Of a DNA stretch of 64,000 nucleotides, positions 45,001 through 49,825 are shown one piece after another (the first letter of the stretch is position 1; each line of letters begins with the position of its first letter). This stretch comes from an uncultured Saprospiraceae bacterium. GTDB lineage: Bacteria; Bacteroidota; Bacteroidia; Chitinophagales; Saprospiraceae. Both the position numbers and the translations under genes were made by a program. The DNA lies in NCBI GenBank assembly GCA_938045585.1, contig CALIAU010000017.1, positions 47,490-111,489 on the forward strand, written 5' to 3'. The notes below the pieces were generated by a model. That model had not been told where the DNA came from and ran no database searches. It was given only the letters and a program-made list of their open reading frames with translations.

Positions 45001-46367
45001 CATTCTGTCATGATAGGTGAACCATCACCACAGGGTCCAGAACAAACAGCTGAAATTGCTGGAATTGGATCTCCTATACACATATTTGCTCCCACTATGG
45101 GTGTTGCAACACAGGGTGGAGGTACATAACTAAAGTCGTCCATCGCAGTACATGCATTAGGATCATCTGGTGTATACGTAATCACATATTGTACCTCAGG
45201 TCCTCCACAGGCTAAGGCTGCAACATTGATTTCTCCAGTAGCTGGATCAATAGTTGCTGGACCTGCTGGAACCATGCTAAAACTTCCAGGCGGTTGGTCT
45301 GGTCCAGTATAAGGAATCGTTGTAGCTTCATCCTCACAAAGATCTTCATAATCAAAACACTGCGCTGCATTACCTGCTACTTCTAACGTAACTGTTATAT
45401 CTTGAAAGGTCATTTCACCTGTACAGAGATCAGTAGTCTCCATACGTACAGTTATTGGATACGTACCTGGGCCACCACAGGGTGCGTCCATGGCTGAACA
45501 CCCATCTGGATATGCCGGAAAGGCTAATCCAAAAGTACCTGCAAATGGTGCATCAGTAGATGCCGTACAAGGCGTTGGATTCGGTGGTGTACTCCCTATT
45601 GTAATACAGTCTGGTCCGCTCAAAATAGTCCATGTATTTTCTAATTGTGTTCCTGGTATATCTCTACACGCCACTACATCATAGTCTATCAAAAATTCTC
45701 CTGCAGCATCTCCACATGCAAGTACCTGAACGTCATCGTCTGTAGAAAGACTTAGCACAGGAGCAACTGGAAGTCCTGGAATAGTAAATACACCCCCAGG
45801 ACTATTTACGCTGACTGCTGGTAACCAGTCCGTAAACGTACTGAATGCGCACCCAGAGGTACAAGCATTTGGTATCGCTCCGATTCCACCACAGTTATTA
45901 AGTGTAGTTCTATTAATCGCTAAGACCTCCACCATATATTCTTCGCCAGGACAACCCTCAAAACTGAAGGGTATTTCTACATTTCCCGGATCTCCTAAAT
46001 TAGCTGGACAAGCAGGTAAAACAGGATTTGTTGCATTGTAGGGTGGACCTACAAATCCTGCGTCGATTGGACCAATAATAGTAGGAACACCTCCTGTTGG
46101 ACAGGCAGCACAGTCGCCAGAGACCTGTGTAATTCGAATATACACATCGTGCAATCCACCACAACAAGTTATGTTCGTGCCGGTACACCAGCCATTACAA
46201 AAGCCCAATGTAACCATAACATCAATACCTCCTGTGGCAGTGCCTGTCTGAGTAATATCAACGATATTCCAGTTCATGGTATGCGAGGCCTTGGAAATAC
46301 TCGGCAGATGTAACACGAATAATAGTGCTAAAAAATATCTAGAAAGGCGGAATAAATTTCTTTTCAT
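27075..46367 (-). CDS. giant T9SS-secreted HYR-repeat surface protein ('giant B', ~6430 aa)
   Basis: The ATG at 46367 (MKRNLFRLSR) is preferred; a TTG two codons upstream is also open. Signal peptide at ~1-27. Residues ~30-800 are a Cys-rich beta region of unrecognised type. Residues ~800-4480 are a long array of HYR/Ig-like modules of ~85-95 aa with FTATDACGN and LECxDPxND cores. Most carry paired Cys, suggesting disulfides. Two HYR modules (~4480-4660), a lamin-tail-like domain (~4660-4803), a P-domain-like domain (~4836-4973) and further HYR modules follow, in the same order as in giant A. The end has dockerin-like loops (~6050-6140, GDVNNSESLSGIDIVELRKL), a cohesin-like domain (~6193-6319) and a T9SS sorting domain (~6346-6430, NTPNPF). 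The likely role is a long surface fibre or adhesin. It is divergent from nhaD. Confidence 0.93.
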   Translation of the reverse strand: MKRNLFRLSRYFLALLFVLHLPSISKASHTMNWNIVDITQTGTATGGIDVMVTLGFCNGWCTGTNITCCGGLHDVYIRITQVSGDCAACPTGGVPTIIGPIDAGFVGPPYNATNPVLPACPANLGDPGNVEIPFSFEGCPGEEYMVEVLAINRTTLNNCGGIGAIPNACTSGCAFSTFTDWLPAVSVNSPGGVFTIPGLPVAPVLSLSTDDDVQVLACGDAAGEFLIDYDVVACRDIPGTQLENTWTILSGPDCITIGSTPPNPTPCTASTDAPFAGTFGLAFPAYPDGCSAMDAPCGGPGTYPITVRMETTDLCTGEMTFQDITVTLEVAGNAAQCFDYEDLCEDEATTIPYTGPDQPPGSFSMVPAGPATIDPATGEINVAALACGGPEVQYVITYTPDDPNACTAMDDFSYVPPPCVATPIVGANMCIGDPIPAISAVCSGPCGDGSPIMTEWYNLPTGGALQGTGTSFTPIDGVSLSGIEVFDASEPGTYVFFAACVCNGCAAERVGVELTINETNAIPNVIDIGGQCKPIDVANASSLFNLSDLFPGATGDGVLSAVVATPYTTAASISAIGNETLIQTGGGCFEVIYEVPDVCTMGEPNMQSAFVQCGIQPEPFFTIMSKACYTPGSTVSMVPFETITDYDLANPGFENKTWTVLSGPGTIIDPITGELSVTGAGTILLELEICLEFPACGPFPALECCDSYVAEIIVTDGEALDASFTKDNESACIGDEIIFTAVTPGGLFEGVGVVDNGDGTASLSITECGTTAVTYNIQNGACVNSYTLLCETDMELPMLTPAFTDGEECGAEDLTAWLATASAMDNCDVTLESNLINTISGCGGTQTFVYEFVATDPCGNVSSEIQSYIVTDFTPPTITAAAPLVVECNSGSANTEIDAWIANNGGATATDLCGDFSWSFEYLGAGVLVPDCSDNTGSVDVEFTATDDCGNSVSTVGTITIEDTIEPEIYCPEDLVLECGDPNNASIIDIWLATTYAVDQCDFDLTIENDYADGAAVCEGDAATIVTFTTEDACGNTAMCTATIIVQDTQLPLILMKPQDMTVECDGAGNTAALMAWLATNGGAMVVDDCDDDLDLVQTMTGDNPGCSSSDVLNYEFRWADDCDNEVEAFANFIIEDTTPPDLTLPADMTVECDGAGNIGDIMAFEMGGMAMDLCDAAPIVESQVFNTISACGGGNITTYRFTAVDACGNLSDGYASITIVDAAVPTITCPADLVLECGDPDNDLAIITWLNTAVTTDVCSDVVVTNNFNGALPALSCGGATGTTVVFTATDACGLTATCTADIILDDTTPPSFINCPADITVNSDVANCGSEIIYSTPIAEDNCDVTVSFTSGIESGETFPVGTTDIVFTAVDACMNAVTCEFSITVEDTTDPTISCPGNIVVCNDATTCTWASDASTNSTSSENCMGVVTHTIVSADGSIDVVDAAGDVPAGTLFPLGSSTITYTIEDAFGNMVSCSFDVIVSDCEDPIIVCPMDMVVECDGAGNTAELAAWITTSLASIEANSTDNCDMILVAAEQEFNTISGCGESNTTVYQFTVSDDAGNSSVCTASFIIEDNIPPNIIAEAVPIEEHCEVGEFEFIEWLLNNGGAEAEDDCGSVTWTNDFVSGFDDTCDETVEVTFTATDACGNTATTVATYRIHDDESPMILPPANITLECNDPANDAIVATWLNTYQASDNCHLVTVQNDFVALPTTCVVPNNEITVMFMAEDECGNFGLTQATITIEDTTAPAITINAQDLVLECADPGNAALIEAWETANGLAIATDQCATDLTWTFVAGTPVPTCGMNTITEYTFTVEDECGNTTETIAQVILEDTTPPTLTVPANQTEECGAIALTVTEWLALAMVEDDCDALPVISTELWNTISGCGGTYTETYLFTATDDCGNQTTGLADYVIEDTGLPTIMSCPVPLVLECGVEANDQIILQWLESAVASDENSCSEVTITHDYPGGLPGACGSPVISVTFTATDACGNEVSCMSTIEMMDTQLPVWLNCPTDMTVNVDVDLCETNVVYSTPIAFDACDDALVITPAAANIPSGMPFPLGTTSLSFTATDACGNVSAVCSFDITVEDSDIPSIDCPSNAIVVCNADGSCAWPSDASINSLTADNCTGSMFVHDIVSADGSIDVVAASGNVPAGTLFPLGTSTVTYTITDAAGNVASCSFDVLVEDCEDPVITCSDELAIACGAEDLAGWIATISATVTDNCDDLADLVVTSQLITDFSSCGGTFNQVYEFTVTDQAGNTGICLATYMTTDDVPPVIDPIAMDMTVECDGDEGAALLAWLANNGGASATDACSEPVVWTNNYAGQFDAECGGTGSSTVIFTATDACGNMSTTEASFIIEDTTDPDLVCPDDLVLECADPMNDMLIASWLGTGVVFDDCSGAISYTTDYPDVFAPSCGAAGVFTVTFTLVDACLNETTCVRTITLEDNTAPTIDLDASDIVLECADPGNDAAIAAWLASNGGAIASDACSVINPLTDWSNDGGVVVSACGETSTTTYVFTVLDDCMNASTTSASIILIDTTAPDLNPPSDIVEECGDVGIDVAAWIAMATAPDDCDAAPVIDAVLWNTISGCGGTNTEVYLFTATDACGNQSTEFASYTLEDTGIPTIVCPPPLVLECANPDNDQLILQWLDAATATDAFDCSAITITHDYPGGLPDNCGAPGINVNFTATDACGNEISCMSTISMIDTQVPVWLNCPEDMTVNVDVDLCETNVVYSTPIAVDACDDALTIIPGATNIPSGMPFPLGTTTISYTATDACGNVSAVCSFDITVVDSDTPSIDCPSNAVVVCNTTGSCTWPSDASINSLTADNCVGSSFVHDIVSADGSIDVVGASGNVPAGTLFPLGTSTVSYTITDAAGNTASCSFDVVVEDCEDPVILCTDELEVACGAEDLATWMADIAATATDNCDELADLTVTNQLLTDFSSCGGTFEQVYLFTVTDQAGNTGTCLATYMTVDEVPPLITDAIDETVECNGGSQSTALLAWLNNNGGATATDDCSEPLVWTNDFTGDLIPNCTDGVTGSVTVTFTATDACGNSSETAAVFEIVDTTSPDLSCPDNLELECSAGINDIVINNWLNSAQAIDECDGTVAVTNDFDDVFAPACGLSGVYTVTFTTEDACGNLRTCTRTITLVDTTPPTIDLPAEDLVLECADPGNAAAIAAWLANNGGAVASDDCSLINPLTAWSNDGGTVVPGCGANSNTTYVFTVLDDCMNASTTTASIILEDTTPPMLFPPDDIVEECGNIMTDVAAWILMASATDDCGAAPTIDAVLWNTISGCGGTNTEVYLFTATDDCGNETTGFANYTITDTGLPSIVCPPTLELECADPDNDQLILAWLESATATDEFDCSAVTITHDYPGGLPDNCGAAGIDVIFTATDDCGNEISCTATIMMDDTTIPVWLNCPEDMTVNVDVDLCETNVVYSTPIAFDSCDDNLTITPGADNIPSGMPFPIGTTTISYTATDACGNVSAVCSFDITVVDSDIPSIDCPSNTVVVCNADGTCTWPSDASINSLTADNCPGSTFTHDIVSADGSIDVVGAMGNVPAGTLFPLGISTVTYTIVDAAGNSATCSFNVLVEDCEDPVITCSDELDVACGTEDVAAWMAAIAATVTDNCDDLVDLVVSNQLVTDFSSCGGTFEQTYLFTVTDQAGNTGTCLASYSTIDEVAPVIAPMAMDMVVECDGNENEALLSWLANNGGAMATDACSEPVIWTNDYVGVFTADCGGTGTTTVTFTATDACGNSSETVATFTIEDSTAPELSCPDDIVLECGDPVNDAVITNWLGNGIAFDECSGQLTYTTDYPDVFTPSCGGAGVFTVTFTLVDECLNTTTCVRTISIEDNTVPVIETPAQDLVLECADPGNAAAIAAWELANGGAVASDICSEPIDWTFAADTAIPTCGLASITSYTFTATDACGNQSTTIARVIIEDNIAPELTVPEDLIEECAAEMITLDDWLDQASAMDDCGDVTITNRLFNTISGCGGTETLVYEFTAVDACGNESSDIAEYVTVDNTDPVIVTPAMPFVGECNGSSNAIDLISWLNSNGGAEAEDTCGDITWTNDYGTIVTDCGTTGEVVVTFTATDDCGNSTSTSTTFEINDDVAPFWEIEPQDLTIICDGNVDPLGAIDAWLNTVGGGEAEDSCSLIIYTNDFTGLTGGCSALTGSALVTFTATDACGNAASLSATVEIIDNQAPTIVSPAKDTIVECNPATVTMDSLSWIANNGGALAEDLCSGVEIWTHTLMDVVDGCGPTATYRYMFTAIDSCGNESVVTIANFIVEDTTPPLIDPMAMDMVVECDGAGNDGEIDAWLANIAAAGATDICSGTNLTWEWDLIMDEDSCGITGIQVYRFTVEDECGNTSTTEGSFTIEDTVAPEIVGGEDVSGECDQSGAGNDDELISWLSNNANADATDVCGGVTWTNNFDVDNWVDGCNDSRSIEVIFTATDDCGNASSITHTFSTGDLTPPEFLNCPAGPIVVDAPVGWCTAFVNYPDLIATDNCGDAEISQIDGTGLTSGSLFPVGLTILSFQAIDDCGNVSFCEIKIIVNDFHTPPTIVCPQDTIVPNTPDMCGAVVNDLAPISFEDNCPDNIVVTYEVKDAAGNIVACGFDDASGIKFPEGVSTICYTIFDQPLVLITEIVQDGGVTGVEITNFGPASVDLSCLDISREGPDNESYNIPNGTIVPVGGVYTQLFTNVPAGTPAGYYLDFAGNGIDGVAINGHIPVNFTFAGSISGVNIYRDIVCDHDDAADWVVAAGCTAGSFGLLNPGLPVLADNGSTVGLQAEAPSSAVCTTTVTVIDEEVPFCAEHDTTSYMVTLPIVVAPDACTSVVFPVTNLDPVGDININDLIMSIANAGDISMALTSPSGTTVNLFGGVCPNTADIDISLDDSSVNNFGSILCGPLGGGTDFQALGSFKDFFGENPSGDWILEIANSGAVPGMLTSVELEVLALAPYSVGDICIDNDPGECGAEFSWIPPIAADNCCLATISVEYSTLDDISTPPSGSVMSGVTITEVFEVGTTTVTYTLMDQFGNTSTCSFDVEVKDTEDPVIDPLSCMDQVIDLEPGECTFPLNSLNLPVTEDNCGVESIVYDPAFSDGIPTGVHVITVTVTDLAGNVTSCMFTVTINGFEPDSNQLACNDQINVSLGSDCMACITPDMLLEGDQYGCFDDFCVTLMTLTGIEIGNSTDGTNCVGLEYVDQIIRANVCTDCEDGNCCWVDILIETKALPEVICPADTVINCNHAFDPSNTGEPIVTSCEEDIFINYVDDFTNLGMCLDTTAQIVRTWSVTDEAGNWVECVQVITIKDFDNTDIVWPDNIILTEDYGCQDIIDNPELTHPDETGYPLIGGVPVFETGDGLCSHFWNWDDQLLMNCEGSYEILRKWIIRDMCEEIVPGVNPIEHYQSVKVLDDVPPVIKDCPDDITISTDPWACYATVHLNDYMPILEDYCGSIQDTFINVTKGTLFEDPPGSGQYYATHLNKGDHTVKIIVKDQCSNYSECSFDITVLDLVSPNVVCTGNIVLSLSTTGLGKMFAESVDAGSFDACTNIQTQIFREDAPCGFPEDTEPGEFVHFCCEDIENSPILVGMIVWDDADMNGEFGTIGDNYSECWVEVTVEDKFVPQIGCPADVTITCDMDYTNLLLTGAPTLTTACDLADATYEDDLSNFDDCGNGIIYRVWTIEGQEAPCVQTITVTAFDIFTGDDIVWPLDYEGDCLETVPDDQPFFTNSSCSMVGINVESDTFFFESDACYKVVNEWTVIDWCQYDSNDPDSGGIWTSNQTIAIVDESGPQIQECALVEVGNLNADCILETLLVSNSATDDNCGFGPALTWFYQIDIGKDGTVDQAGEFEGDAPSIAVNNVPKGYVEVTWVVRDGCGNASTCTQEYHVFDGTPPVPYCNEISTSLGQTGTVEVWASDFDLGAEDNCDDQSQLSFSFTEDGNTPNMEFDCDDIPNGIAAAIELDIWVFDASGNGTFCTTTMILTDSGDVCTDDATATAAVLGRVHTEEEEGVNHVNVILENQLVDETFNTSTDSTGVFTYPSEMPISFDYSVTPSRNDDPLNGVTTLDILLMQRHVLGLDILDSPYKIIAGDVNNSESLSGIDIVELRKLILGHYAELPDNTSWRFASTDFIFTNPQEPWPFDELRMIEPLVMDMNQEDFIGIKVGDVNSSSNPSMLTGNELSDVRTEDALTIQVDDISMTAGEEYDVDIYIYDTRPIVAFQGGLKFDPTQVEILSVDGLAMDMDATHFGPTAFLEKGIINFSWSDPYNNGLSLTDKITIRLKANVSTQISDILSMDNEKTPIVAYYQDGSELKDEKIELSIADRKSKEFIVYQNTPNPFTTSSVIQIDMPENGELSFRILDALGKKLIQQTKTFHAGENIIELDKNMFPSGGVYIYEIDYKDYQTQVFKMIVVK
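33600..43970 (-). repeat. ~2.1-kb super-repeat within giant B (about four copies)
   Basis: A block of roughly 705 residues (about eight HYR/Ig modules) recurs. The anchor coding for the segment around SADGSIDVV (plus-strand ATCAATACTT or one-base variants) is at 35691, 37812, 39927 and 42039, giving spacings of 2121, 2115 and 2112 bp. The three C-terminal-side copies are very alike; the copy nearest the N-terminus (around 42 kb) has drifted most. Outer limits are approximate. Confidence 0.85.
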
Positions 46368-46709
46368 TATCAATATTTACTTAAAAGCATGATAGTAATC
46401 ATAATACATAACACCATAACCAACTAACATTCAGTTAGTTACGTAATTGATTGATTTCCAAGGGTGTTCCAGAAATATAGTAAGGTCAAGATTTATGCCA
46501 TGAATTGTTAATGAGGGATTAGCTTTTAATGCTTGATAATTGGTTTAGACAACTTAAGGCACCTATTGTAAAACTAAGATAATCAGCAAAATATATAAGC
46601 AAATTGTTTAAAATTTAATCGGATTGTTTATTTCTAATACATGGGTATATAGGCATTAGATTTGGATTAAAAGTATATTTTTGGGTTTTGAAAAAAAATA
46701 CACAAATCC
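46368..46709. promoter_or_regulatory. divergent promoter region between giant B and nhaD
   Basis: About 342 nt, AT-rich, no gene. For nhaD there are TAnnTTTG boxes TAGATTTG (46657-46664) and TATTTTTG (46676-46683), but neither has a TTG exactly 19 nt upstream. For giant B no exact box was found. The assignment as a promoter region rests on gene layout; the individual boxes are tentative. Confidence 0.4.
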
Positions 46710-48074
46710 ATGTATATAGCAATCATATGTACCTTTGTAATTGGTTACCTAGCAATCGTATTAGAACATCCACTAAAACTTGATAAAACGGTCCCCGCTC
46801 TTATTATGGGTGCTATATGTTGGGCGCTTCTTGCGCTCGCTTTCCATAGTGGAATCTTAGATGTTGTAGACTCACATGGACATATTTCAAGTATGGCAGG
46901 AGGCCATGGAGATGGACATTCTGCAGAAGAAGGATTTACGAATACCCTACTGCATCATTTAGGGAAAACAGCAGAGATCTTGGTATTCTTAATAGGTGCG
47001 ATGACCATAGTAGAGATCATTGATTTACATCGTGGATTTGAGATTCTGAAATCTTGGGTAAAGACAAAAAAGAAATCTAAACTACTCTGGATAATTGGCT
47101 GGTTATCTTTTATTCTTTCCGCTATTATTGACAACTTAACCGCTACAATTGTACTAGTAACCTTATTAAGAAAATTAATTCCAAATAGAGCAGAACGAAT
47201 CTGGTTTGTAGGAATGGTTGTAATTGCCGCAAACGCAGGGGGCGCATGGTCACCTATTGGGGATGTAACTACGACCATGCTTTGGATTGGTAAAAAAGTA
47301 ACAACAATGGGATTGATCACCTATCTTATTGTTCCTTCTTTAATTTGCTTTTTAGTACCTACGTTTATTGCCACCTTCTTACCGGCTTTCAAAGGAAATA
47401 TATCTAACAAAGACCAAGACGATATTCAGGTTGAAAATTACCTAAGTAGTAAAACCATGTTATTCTTAGGACTAGGTTCTATTGTTTTTGTTCCATTTTT
47501 CAAAACCATAACACATCTTCCTCCCTATGTTGGAATGATGCTATCACTCGGTGTCGTTTGGTTGGTTTCAGAATATATACATCCTGAGGAAGATTTTACA
47601 GAGGAACGCAAACATCATTTTTCTGCCCACCAGGCTCTTTCACGTATTGAGATGTCAAGTATCCTTTTCTTTTTAGGAATACTCATGGCCGTTGCGGCAA
47701 TTGAATCTATGGTGACAGGTGGAGTGGGAACACTTCGATATCTTGCACAGGGACTTGATGATGCCATTCCAAACCAAGATATTGTGGTTATGCTTCTTGG
47801 TGTCGGTTCAGCAATTATTGATAATGTACCCTTAGTTGCCGCCTCTATGGGGATGTATACATCGGAGTTAGATTCTAAACTTTGGCACTTCATTGCCTAT
47901 GCTGCAGGTACAGGAGGCTCCATGCTTATCATCGGTTCAGCAGCAGGTGTGGCAGCAATGGGAATGGAAAAACTGGACTTCATATGGTATCTTAAGAAAA
48001 TGACCTGGCTAGCTGCAATCGGTTTTATAGCAGGTGGAGGTGCTTTCTTGGTACTATATAATATCATACATTAG
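46710..48074 (+). CDS. nhaD: NhaD-type Na+/H+ antiporter
   Basis: 454 aa, about 12 membrane segments, ArsB/NhaD permease superfamily. Supporting motifs are IIDNLTATIVLVTLLRK (~150-166), ANAGGAWSPIGDVTTTMLWI (~175-195), the second half-repeat VGSAIIDNVPLVAA (~372-385), and GGSMLIIGSAAGVAAMG near the C-terminus. The duplicated IDN-helix-break motifs are the expected ion-path elements. An insertion rich in His and Gly (residues ~54-75, HGHISSMAGGHGDGH) lies between the first helices. It is expected in the inner membrane, expelling Na+ (or Li+) in exchange for protons, which suits a saline habitat. Transcribed divergently from giant B. Confidence 0.92.
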   Translation: MYIAIICTFVIGYLAIVLEHPLKLDKTVPALIMGAICWALLALAFHSGILDVVDSHGHISSMAGGHGDGHSAEEGFTNTLLHHLGKTAEILVFLIGAMTIVEIIDLHRGFEILKSWVKTKKKSKLLWIIGWLSFILSAIIDNLTATIVLVTLLRKLIPNRAERIWFVGMVVIAANAGGAWSPIGDVTTTMLWIGKKVTTMGLITYLIVPSLICFLVPTFIATFLPAFKGNISNKDQDDIQVENYLSSKTMLFLGLGSIVFVPFFKTITHLPPYVGMMLSLGVVWLVSEYIHPEEDFTEERKHHFSAHQALSRIEMSSILFFLGILMAVAAIESMVTGGVGTLRYLAQGLDDAIPNQDIVVMLLGVGSAIIDNVPLVAASMGMYTSELDSKLWHFIAYAAGTGGSMLIIGSAAGVAAMGMEKLDFIWYLKKMTWLAAIGFIAGGGAFLVLYNIIH

Positions 48075-48093
48075 AAGTGTAATTTGGGTATCT

Positions 48094-48123
48094 CCCTTAT
48101 AATTCTTAGCAGATTTATAAGGG
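48094..48123 (+). terminator. hairpin after nhaD
   Basis: A perfect 9-bp stem CCCTTATAA / TTATAAGGG with a 12-nt loop lies 20 nt past the nhaD stop. No T-run follows, so it may be an mRNA 3'-end stabiliser rather than an intrinsic terminator. Confidence 0.45.
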
Positions 48124-48314
48124 TCGTTCCCTTACATACTCGTTATCCACTCGGTCTTGCAGACTCCCTCATTCTATTCGGGATATTCCAGGCAACTGAT
48201 ACGGTGCCTTTAGCTAACAACATAATGCATAACATAGACTTTTATATGCGTTCAAATGGTAGTTAGATAATGTAGATTATCACAAACTTTCTTTTTACCG
48301 AAATTTATAAGCCT

Positions 48315-49715
48315 TTATCCCTTTAACTTTGGAAACGTACCAAGTTCTTGCAATTGAACAAAATCATAAATCAAGGCATCTAATCTTCCCTGCACATTCA
48401 GACCAATGTATATTTTATCTTCTTTGATAATGAGATGTTTAATAGAACTATCGAGTATATCTATCTTAAATTCTGCTCGTCCCTTATCATTAATTTGGGC
48501 TACATATTCATCAATTTTCTCCTGTGCTAAATCTACATTTTCAGATACCGATATAGTCAGCATCTCACTCAGACTGTTTTTTATTTTTGACTTAAACAAC
48601 CACGAACCTGCCTTATGAAGAAAGTTATTTGTCTTAACAGAGATATCTAGATCATCCACGTAAATTTCTTTTTTCTCGTCATCGTATTGTGGCTTACCCT
48701 TGATAACGAGTGTACCATTAAAACTACCAGAGGTTTCCGTCTCAACAGCGATCATATCCTTTACTCCAAATAATTTAGCTTTATGAATTGTAATCTCCTT
48801 ACCATCATTTTCAAACGTCTTGCCTACAAAGTTATCATTGATTAATTGTTCAACTTGCAATTTATCTGCTTCAAGTTGCAGATTAATATTACTTACACTC
48901 TCTACCCCATCGACCCAATTAAACCCGGGCAATTGCAAACCTGCTATACGTTCTGACTTACCTGAACTCATCTTAGTTTCAGAATACACACCCAATGTTC
49001 CCTCCGTCCAGTTTCCATTTTTTCTTAGCTCAGAAACGGACACGGAATCAGGACTAAGCAGCATCCAAACATTGTATCTTGGATCTACAAGAATAGGCTC
49101 TTCTACATACTTCATCACCTCCAAGACCTTATTACGTAGGCCAAACTGTTCTTTAATGGACAGATCAATATTTCGTGCAATTTCATCCTTAGATTTTTCA
49201 ATAATACTATTCGCTACTCCCTCTATAGGCAGAGACAATGCCCCCATCTCTAACTTTGGTTTCTTAATCCACTCGTAATTTGCTAGACTTGATTTCGTAT
49301 GCAAGCTCCAAGTGCTATCAATATCTATATCACTTTCAAAAGTTAAATCCAATATGCCATTTGCTTTTAAGTTTTGGAATATGGTTGCCTTTTCTACTCC
49401 AATTGCAACCGGCATATTGATACGTATTTTTCTTCCTTCAAAATCTAAGCTAGCCTCTTCTTCTTTCTTAATTGTGACATCAGCTCCATAGGCATCAATT
49501 TCTAAATCGCCAGTTAGAAATTGATCTACGATTAGATTAAACGTATCCTGAATTCCCTGTCTATCTAGTTTATAGTTAATTGCTAAATACGAATTAAATT
49601 CTACTGGAATTTCCATATCCTCATTATTATAAGAGTCCATTGCCATCTTTTTACTCTTGCAAGCTCCAAAGAAAATCAACAAACTAAAGAAAAACACGAT
49701 TCTTAGCTTAGGCAT
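48315..49715 (-). CDS. DUF4403 family lipoprotein
   Basis: 466 aa. The N-terminus MPKLRIVFFFSLLIFFGAC is a lipoprotein signal with Cys19 as lipidation site, followed by KSKK. The rest matches DUF4403 proteins in length and character: an early VEFNSYLAINYKLDRQGI strand, central LQLPGFNWVDGVESVSNINLQ-type segments, and FGVKDMIAVETETSGSFNG in the C-terminal half (~305-325). This family has a tubular lipid-binding-like (TULIP-like) beta/alpha layout; its function is not established. Probably periplasmic, anchored to a membrane. It stands alone downstream of giant C and is separated from it by a strong terminator, so it needs its own promoter in 49716-49745. Confidence 0.8.
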   Translation of the reverse strand: MPKLRIVFFFSLLIFFGACKSKKMAMDSYNNEDMEIPVEFNSYLAINYKLDRQGIQDTFNLIVDQFLTGDLEIDAYGADVTIKKEEEASLDFEGRKIRINMPVAIGVEKATIFQNLKANGILDLTFESDIDIDSTWSLHTKSSLANYEWIKKPKLEMGALSLPIEGVANSIIEKSKDEIARNIDLSIKEQFGLRNKVLEVMKYVEEPILVDPRYNVWMLLSPDSVSVSELRKNGNWTEGTLGVYSETKMSSGKSERIAGLQLPGFNWVDGVESVSNINLQLEADKLQVEQLINDNFVGKTFENDGKEITIHKAKLFGVKDMIAVETETSGSFNGTLVIKGKPQYDDEKKEIYVDDLDISVKTNNFLHKAGSWLFKSKIKNSLSEMLTISVSENVDLAQEKIDEYVAQINDKGRAEFKIDILDSSIKHLIIKEDKIYIGLNVQGRLDALIYDFVQLQELGTFPKLKG

Positions 49716-49743
49716 CTTTCATTATTTATTTGTACAAATTAGA

Positions 49744-49779
49744 TAAAAAAAACGAAAGCTAAATGAATAGCTTTCGTTT
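49744..49779 (-). terminator. Rho-independent terminator of giant C
   Basis: A perfect 12-bp stem AAACGAAAGCTA / TAGCTTTCGTTT (49750-49761 and 49768-49779) with a 6-nt loop is followed on the minus strand by a run of seven T. It lies 46 nt beyond the giant gene's stop. Confidence 0.9.
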
Positions 49780-49825
49780 AATCAGATGTCGTTAAACACT
49801 AATGTATAATTACAACGTTCTTAGC

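Noticed and set aside
46368..46373. TTG start of giant B two codons upstream of the ATG
   Set aside because: The ATG at 46367 begins a standard signal peptide (MKRNLFRLSR); the TTG adds nothing recognisable.
48084..48266. 60-codon plus-strand frame after nhaD
   Set aside because: It contains the nhaD 3' hairpin in its first codons and has no recognisable features.
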